Position numbers and translations under genes: made by a program
Shown: positions 58,821 through 64,000 of the stretch, in pieces
Numbering within the stretch: the first letter of the stretch is position 1
How the letters are laid out: every line of letters begins with the position of its first letter
Source: Streptomyces canus
GTDB lineage: Bacteria > Actinomycetota > Actinomycetes > Streptomycetales > Streptomycetaceae
NCBI RefSeq assembly: GCF_041435015.1
Contig: NZ_CP107989.1
Coordinates: 3,534,001 to 3,598,000, forward strand
DNA: 64,000 nucleotides
Direction of reading: 5' to 3'
The notes under the pieces: generated by a model
The model's input: only the letters and a program-made list of their open reading frames with translations
Told to the model about the DNA's origin: nothing
Databases searched by the model: none

Positions 58821-61540
58821 CTGCTTGCCTCCTCGGCTGTGCCCCCCGTGGCTTCTTCGGATGCGGTGCTGTGCGGTGCCGGCAGTCTGCTCTCGCCGGT
58901 CTGTTCCTGGATCTCCGCTTCCACGTCGCGGTAGCCGGCCTCTGCCCCCCGGCGGAAGCCGCCCAGCCTGCGGCGGAGGGCGTCGGCGTCCACGGAGCTG
59001 TTCCGTTGGCGGGGCGCCGGGATGCTGGGTGCGGTGATCTTGGGGGTGCGCTTGGGGAGGCCCTTGTCGGTGAGGGGTTCCTCGTCGGCGCGGGTGTGTT
59101 CCGTCGCGGCTTCGGTCTCGGCGGCCGTGGGTTCGGGTGCCGACGGCTCCTCCGGTAGGGGGTCCGGCTCCCCCTGTGCCGGTACGGGGGCCAGGAGTTC
59201 CATCGTCGTCTCGGCCGGGGACTCCGCCTCCGCGTGGCGTACGGCCTTCTCGGCCAGGTCCACCAGGGGGTCGCCCTGTGAGCGGCCGCTCAGGACGTTG
59301 GAGTTGACCTCCGCGTCGGCGCCGGGGAGGGAGAAAGAGGGGGGCGCGCCGGTGACCGGGCCGGTGCCGGAGGCCGGTACGGCGGAGGTGGGCGCGGCGG
59401 TGAGCAGGGTCTTGGGGAGGACCACCACCGCGGCCACCCCGCCCTGCTTCTGCTCGCGCAGCTGCACCCGGACGCCGTGCCGGTGGGCGAGTCGGGCCAC
59501 GACGTACAGGCCCAGGCCGAGTCCCTCGTCGCCCTCGTCGTACGACTCGTACGCGGCCTCGGGATCGAACTCGGCGAGGCGCGAGTTGAGGGTGGTCATC
59601 CGCTCGGCGGTCATGCCGATGCCCTCGTCCTGCACGGAGAGCATGACCTCGCCGCTCTCCAGGAGCCAGCCGGAGACCTCGACGGGCAGGTCGGGCGGGG
59701 AGAACGAGCTGGCGTTCTCCATCAGTTCGGCCAGGAGATGGGACAGGTCGTCCGCGGCGAAGCCCGCCACGTGGGCGTGCGGCGGGAGGGCGGCGATGCG
59801 GACGCGCTCGTAGCGCTCGATCTCGCTGACCGCGGCGCGGACGACGTCGACGAGCGGGACGGGCCCGGCGCTCTGCTGCACGTGTTCCGTACCGGCCAGG
59901 ACGAGGAGGTTCTCGCTGTGGCGGCGCATGACCGTGGCGAAGTGGTCGAGCTTGAAGAGGGTCGCCAGGCGGTCCGGGTCCTGCTCGCGCTCCTCCAGGC
60001 TCTCGATGACGGCGAGCTGCCGCTCCACGAGGCCGAGGGTGCGCAGCGCGAGGTTGACGAAGGTGGCGCCGATGGTGGTGCGCAGCCGCTCCAACTGGGC
60101 TGCGGAGTCGGCGAGTTCGCTCTTGAGCTGCTCGCGCGCGTCCGCCATCTTCTGGCGCTGTCCGACCAGGTGCTTGCGGTCGGACTCCAGGGTGTTGATC
60201 CGCTCGGCGAGCGCGACGGTGTGCGCGTGCAGGGCGTTGACGGAGCGGACGACCTGGGCGAACTCGTCGTTGCGGCCGGTGAAGGAGACCGCTTCCTCGG
60301 CGGTGGGGTCCTCGGCCCCGGCGAGCCGGGCGGAACCGCGGCGCAGCACGGAGAGGGGGCGGGTGAGGGTGCGGGCCATCGCGGTGGCGATACCGACGGA
60401 CAGCAGCATCAGGGCGCCGAGGATCGCGACGCGCAGCTCCAGCGCGGTGACGTCGTCGTCGCGCAGGTGGGCGAGCTCCTTGACCCGGCGGTCGAAGAGC
60501 GCGGACTCGGCGCCGCGCATGAGGTCGACGCGGGCGGAGAGGGCCGCGCCGAGCTTGGTGGTGCTGGTGCCGAGTTCGCCACCGGAGAGGGTGGGCTGGT
60601 CGGTCAGGGCGGCGAGGTATTTGTCGGCGGAGTTGACCTCGGGACCGGTGACCGTGGAGTCGTAGCTCGCCTTGGCGGTGTCGGGCGCGGAGTCCTGGAA
60701 GTCGGCGAGGGCCGCGTCGGAGCGCAGCCGGGCCTGCTGGGCGGCGGCACTGAGCGCGTCGCGCTGTGCGGCGTCGGCCTTCGAGGAGACCTTCTTGCTG
60801 CTCGTCAGGCCGGTGATCGGGTCGTAGACGCTCTGGGTCGTCGTCGGCACGCTGAGCGCCGCGAGCAGCAGTCCACGGGTGGCGGCGGCCTGCTGTACGG
60901 CGGAGTCCAGCTCGGCGAGGGCGTAGGCGCCGGAGCCCGCGCGGGACGGCATCCTCTCGGCCAGTTCCTCGGCGAGCCGGTGCAGTTCGGTGATGGCGGC
61001 GGAGTAGGCGCTGTGCGCTTCGAGGGCGGTGCTCTTGCCGGTGAGCGCGGAGCGTCGTACGGCGGCGATGTCGTCGAGGTCGCCGCGCAGGCTCGTGGAC
61101 AGGTCGGTGTCGGCGCGCAGTTCCTCGACCTGGCGGTCCACGCGGGCGCTCGACTGCTCGCCCGGCGCCTTCGCCCTGGGTCGTCCGGCCGCGATGTAGG
61201 AGGTGACCTCGTCGCGTTCGTCGGCCAGCGAGTGGGCGAGGTCGAGGGCGTCCTGGGTCTGCTCGGCGAACGTCACCAGGTCCTGGGAGTCGTGGAGTTC
61301 CCCGGAGGCGGTGACGAGGGAGGGGGCGCCGGCTCCGGCGACGGCGGCGGCCACGACGGCGACGGCGAGGATCAGCCGGGTGCGGACGTGGGTGGGGCGG
61401 CCCTTGCCGACGGGGGTCTCGGGGGCGCCGGGCGTGGCGGGTGTGCGCTCCGCGCCGTTGCCGGAGGCCGTCTGCTTGCCTGTGCGACGAGGCCGCGTCT
61501 TCTGCACCGCTGCTCGCATTCCTGAACTCGTGATACCCAT
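58817..61540 (-). CDS. cvnA: Conservon sensor-kinase-like protein CvnA
   Basis: 907 aa. Helix 1 (about 50-75), nitrate/sensor (NIT-like) external domain, helix 2 (about 375-395), HAMP, then an HATPase domain (LLAELMENASSFSPPD; DEGIGMTAERMTTLNSRL; GLGLYVVARLAHRHG) and a long disordered C-terminus. The phospho-acceptor region is atypical. ATG 61540 chosen; ATG 61519 has a slightly better site and is an alternative. First gene of cvnABCD-monooxygenase. Confidence 0.9.
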   Translation of the reverse strand: MGITSSGMRAAVQKTRPRRTGKQTASGNGAERTPATPGAPETPVGKGRPTHVRTRLILAVAVVAAAVAGAGAPSLVTASGELHDSQDLVTFAEQTQDALDLAHSLADERDEVTSYIAAGRPRAKAPGEQSSARVDRQVEELRADTDLSTSLRGDLDDIAAVRRSALTGKSTALEAHSAYSAAITELHRLAEELAERMPSRAGSGAYALAELDSAVQQAAATRGLLLAALSVPTTTQSVYDPITGLTSSKKVSSKADAAQRDALSAAAQQARLRSDAALADFQDSAPDTAKASYDSTVTGPEVNSADKYLAALTDQPTLSGGELGTSTTKLGAALSARVDLMRGAESALFDRRVKELAHLRDDDVTALELRVAILGALMLLSVGIATAMARTLTRPLSVLRRGSARLAGAEDPTAEEAVSFTGRNDEFAQVVRSVNALHAHTVALAERINTLESDRKHLVGQRQKMADAREQLKSELADSAAQLERLRTTIGATFVNLALRTLGLVERQLAVIESLEEREQDPDRLATLFKLDHFATVMRRHSENLLVLAGTEHVQQSAGPVPLVDVVRAAVSEIERYERVRIAALPPHAHVAGFAADDLSHLLAELMENASSFSPPDLPVEVSGWLLESGEVMLSVQDEGIGMTAERMTTLNSRLAEFDPEAAYESYDEGDEGLGLGLYVVARLAHRHGVRVQLREQKQGGVAAVVVLPKTLLTAAPTSAVPASGTGPVTGAPPSFSLPGADAEVNSNVLSGRSQGDPLVDLAEKAVRHAEAESPAETTMELLAPVPAQGEPDPLPEEPSAPEPTAAETEAATEHTRADEEPLTDKGLPKRTPKITAPSIPAPRQRNSSVDADALRRRLGGFRRGAEAGYRDVEAEIQEQTGESRLPAPHSTASEEATGGTAEEASS

Positions 61541-61879
61541 GGGCCCGGGGTGACGCTCCGTCAACTGCTGTGCACACCGGGGTACGGTTCCCGACCCTCC
61601 CAGCGCCGGTGGGCGGTGGCCGCGCATCGCCTGAGCCGCCACCCGAAGGAGTGAACCCCGGAGGGGAGTTGGCGGGCAAGTTCCTGCGGCACGCGCACGG
61701 ACCTTGCACGGCAGGCCGGTTGGACGCCGACGAAGACCGATGGCAGTATTCGCCGCTACGCCTGCCCGGAGTGAACCATTCCACCCCAAACCTGGCGTCT
61801 GACCTGCGCGAGTGCGTCAATTCCGCGACTGTTGGCACTCTTTGGCGAAGCATGTGAAGGGCTCGTGCAGACTGGCTGA
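61541..61879. promoter_or_regulatory. Divergent region between cvnA and the PP2C-like gene
   Basis: 339 bp. A plus-strand open frame (61570-61857) ends in a window-unique peptide but has no ribosome site I trust. Control elements for both divergent genes must lie here. On the minus strand TTGACG (61820-61815) is a candidate -35 without a clear -10. Confidence 0.4.
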
Positions 61880-62668
61880 ATGCGTACGGAACTTGTCTCG
61901 GAACCCGGTGATGTCAGCCGTCCCAACGAGGACTTCGCGAGCGTCGCTCTCCCCGCTTCCGGGCGGGGCGGTGTGCTGATCGCCCTCGACGGGGTCACCC
62001 CGCCCGACGGCCCGACCGGCTGTCTGCATTCCGTCCCCTGGTTCACGGCCCGCCTCGGCGGGGCGCTGACCGAACTGGCCGTTTCGCTCAGGGATGTTCC
62101 ACCGACCGAGGTGCTGTCCCGGGCCATCGCGCGCACAGCTGAGACACATGGTGAAGGTTGTGACCTTTCTCACCCGCGGACGCCGCAGGCGACGGTGGTG
62201 ATGGCGCGGTGGTCCCCGGAGACGGTCGAGTACCTGGTCCTGTCGGACTCGGCGCTGCTCGTGGAGGCAGCCGACGGCACGGTCACGGCCGTACTGGACG
62301 ACCGCCTCTCCCGTCTCCCCCGCACCTCCCTGGCCACGGACGCCTTGATCGACGCCAACCTCCGCAACAAGGAGGGCGGCTTCTTCACGGCGGCGGCCGA
62401 TCCGTCGGTGGCGGGGCGCGCGGTGACGGGGGTGCTGCCACGATCGGCGGTACGGACCCTGGTGGCCCTGACCGACGGGGCGACCCGGTGGGTGGAGAAG
62501 TTCCACGAGGGCGGCTGGGGGGACTGCCTCGGCCTCGTCCGCAAGGAGGGTGCGCAGGCACTGGTGGACCGTGTCCGGGAGCTGGAGCGGGCGGACGCGG
62601 AGACCCGGACGTATCTGCGCCGCAGCAAGACCCACGACGACGCGACGGTGGTGTACGCGGAGCTTTGA
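61880..62668 (+). CDS. PP2C-like Ser/Thr protein phosphatase
   Basis: 262 aa. PP2C motif order: RPNEDFASVAL, LIALDGVTPP, VVMARWSPETVEYLVLSDSALLV, LVALTDGATRWV, and KTHDDATVVYAEL at the C-terminus. Metal-ligand Asp residues of each are present. Slightly shorter than typical PP2C, so a divergent member. ATG start. Divergent from the conservon. Confidence 0.85.
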   Translation: MRTELVSEPGDVSRPNEDFASVALPASGRGGVLIALDGVTPPDGPTGCLHSVPWFTARLGGALTELAVSLRDVPPTEVLSRAIARTAETHGEGCDLSHPRTPQATVVMARWSPETVEYLVLSDSALLVEAADGTVTAVLDDRLSRLPRTSLATDALIDANLRNKEGGFFTAAADPSVAGRAVTGVLPRSAVRTLVALTDGATRWVEKFHEGGWGDCLGLVRKEGAQALVDRVRELERADAETRTYLRRSKTHDDATVVYAEL

Positions 62669-63321
62669 GGGGCGGTGCCCCACCGAGCGGCGCGGGAATC
62701 CCGGCCGCGTCGTCCGCCGAGGAGGTCCGCCGCCGTCACGTCCACGAGCCGCCCTCCCGGGGCGTCGCCGGGCCGGCCGGGGACGCCCGCCGCCGCGAGC
62801 TGCCGCACCGGGCCCTGCACCGGGTCGTACCCTTCGTCCGGATCACGGAGGCCGCTCACGGCACCGCCCTCCCGGATAGCCACGTTCACCGCCAACCGGG
62901 CGATCGTCCAGACGGCCGGTTCCCCGTCGGCGCCGCCGAGCACACCGCGCGACCGCCCGCCATGGACCGCGCCCTCGACCACCCACGGCTCGGCAGTGGC
63001 CCCACCCGGGCCCGCCCCGCGACGACACGACCAGCCCCCGGCGGTGGCCCACCAACCGGGCACCGCGCGCGCCCGTCCGCCGTCGAACGTCCGCTCGACC
63101 ACCCACGGCTCGCGAGCGGCCCGATCGGGGCCCGCCCCGCGACGACACGACCGGCGGCGGCCTACCAACCGGGCGATCGTCCAGACGGCCGGTTCCCCGT
63201 CGGCGCCGCCGAGCACACCGCGCGACCGCCCGCCATGGACCGCGCCCTCGACCACCCACGGCTCGGCAGTGGCCCCACCCGGGCCCGCCCCGCGACGACA
63301 CGACCAGCCCCCGGCGGTGGC
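62669..63321. repeat. Repeat-filled intergenic region
   Basis: 653 bp between the PP2C-like and MarR stops. An exactly repeated block of about 155 bp starts at 62892 and 63165 (period 273 bp = 91 codons), with a shortened variant between (about 63050-63164). The minus strand stays open across it, but no start, ribosome site or domain supports a gene. Confidence 0.75.
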
Positions 63322-63816
63322 CTACTTCTCCATGCCGCGGTTCAGCTGGTGCAGCAGCCTTGCCAGTTCGGTGACCTCTTCCGGGTCCCAGTGCGCCAGT
63401 CGGCCCGCGTACCGGGCCCGGCGCGCGTCGCGGACCCTCTGCACCCGGGAGCGGCCCTCCTGTGTGAGGTCGACGAGCCAGGCCCGGCCGTCCGCCGGGT
63501 CCGGTGCGCGGGCGACGAGGCCCAGGTCTTCCAGGGCACGCAGCTGACGGGACATCGTGGCCTTGCCGACGCCGATGTAGGCGGCCAGTTCGGTGGCGCG
63601 CTGGCGGCCGCATTCATCCAGACGGACGAGCAGGCCGTAGGCCGCCGACTCCAGGTCGGGGTGGACCTCGCGTGCCATCTCACCCTGGTTGGCCCGGGCG
63701 CGGCGCAGCAGGACGGTCAACTCGCGTTCCAGTGCGAGGAATCCGGGCTGGTCCACACCGTGCGGCGCCACGTCGGCCCCGCCCCGGCCCCCGCCGCCGT
63801 TTCCGTCTTCGTGCAC
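63322..63816 (-). CDS. MarR-family transcriptional regulator
   Basis: 164 aa. Winged helix: ATELAAYIGVGKATMSRQLRALEDLGLVARAPDPADGRAWLVDLTQEG, with the D-x-R wing of the family. GTG start chosen for GGCAGGGG upstream; the alternative TTG lies 15 codons earlier inside the predicted promoter. A promoter lies just before it. Confidence 0.9.
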   Translation of the reverse strand: MHEDGNGGGGRGGADVAPHGVDQPGFLALERELTVLLRRARANQGEMAREVHPDLESAAYGLLVRLDECGRQRATELAAYIGVGKATMSRQLRALEDLGLVARAPDPADGRAWLVDLTQEGRSRVQRVRDARRARYAGRLAHWDPEEVTELARLLHQLNRGMEK

Positions 63817-63832
63817 GTCAGCCCCTGCCTTG

Positions 63833-63861
63833 AATATCCCGGTCGTAAAGGTTTCCGCCAA
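63833..63861 (-). promoter_or_regulatory. Promoter of the MarR gene
   Basis: Minus strand TTGGCG (63861-63856), 17-bp spacer, GATATT (63838-63833). The start would be about 10-20 bp before the GTG. Confidence 0.6.
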
Positions 63862-64000
63862 ATTGCGCCATCACCGCGGCTCCGTAAGTATTTCGCAGGG
63901 CTGGACCAATGGCAGCCGCCGGTCCCGCTTCCCACCCTCGTCGTCGTACGCAGCGCCTTCGCCGAGCAGCGGCTGGCATGCTCACGCCAGCCCGGCCACG

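Noticed and set aside
62170..63255. 361-codon minus-strand frame through the repeats and across the PP2C-like gene
   Set aside because: Its second half is the shadow of the phosphatase gene and no start signal is present; treated as repeat DNA.

Overview
The window is chromosomal DNA of a high-GC actinomycete, almost certainly Streptomyces. Support: strong G/C bias at third codon positions, many GTG/TTG starts, a conservon-type operon (cvnABCD), bacterial NHEJ genes (ku and a stand-alone LigD polymerase), a Streptomyces-type Rho with a long Arg/Asp/Gln-rich insertion, and a glyA-ptp-sua5-prmC-prfA-rpmE-lcp-rho-thrB-thrC-hom-lysA order typical of the Streptomyces core near the ATP synthase operon.

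Layout. (1) 1-18.4 kb is a core block read almost entirely on the minus strand: a partial WecA-like transferase, serine hydroxymethyltransferase, an LMW-PTP-like protein that lacks its catalytic cysteine, Sua5, PrmC, RF1, L31, an LCP cell-wall ligase, a secreted trypsin/VCBS protease, Rho, the threonine pathway (hom-thrC-thrB), lysA, a catalytically degenerate ArgRS paralogue and a stand-alone receiver. (2) tRNA-Arg(CCG) at 18.6 kb opens a variable region up to about 37.3 kb. It holds an orphan membrane protein, IS1380/IS5 remnants flanking an oxidoreductase-SDR-TetR cargo, a NarL-type two-component system, a secreted S33 peptidase, a PIN-domain fragment, a fused SecDF, and a stress/dormancy-like module (NarL-type sensor/regulator pair, two DksA/TraR zinc-finger proteins, an actin/Hsp70-fold ATPase, an Rv1733c-like membrane protein, a hemerythrin). 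(3) 37.3-50.7 kb: acyltransferase-3, an ECF sigma factor with a membrane partner and a divergent secreted protein sharing a mirrored promoter motif, cyclophilin, divergent ku/ligD-pol, a NERD protein, a dual-specificity phosphatase, lipoprotein plus sensor kinase, an SH3 protein, and a SEDS/class-B PBP pair. (4) 50.7-64 kb: divergent diiron proteins with a TetR gene, an NlpC/P60 hydrolase, the conservon followed by a StyA-like flavin monooxygenase, a PP2C-like phosphatase and a MarR regulator.

How the genes work together. The 12-17 kb block makes aspartate-family amino acids. The 2-11 kb block serves translation fidelity and termination (t6A formation, RF methylation, RF1, L31, Rho). The 31.9-37.0 kb module looks like a self-contained stress or hypoxia programme. 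The sigma factor at 39.4 kb probably drives itself and the divergent secreted protein. The most unusual signals are the mirrored GCAACC/CGTAC promoters, the serine-for-cysteine LMW-PTP with a synonymously diverged copy of its own tail downstream, four tandem duplications at gene 3' ends, an autoregulatory TetR operator inside an IS-bounded cargo, and the conservon-linked monooxygenase. All calls come from reading sequence and motifs only; no database search was run.
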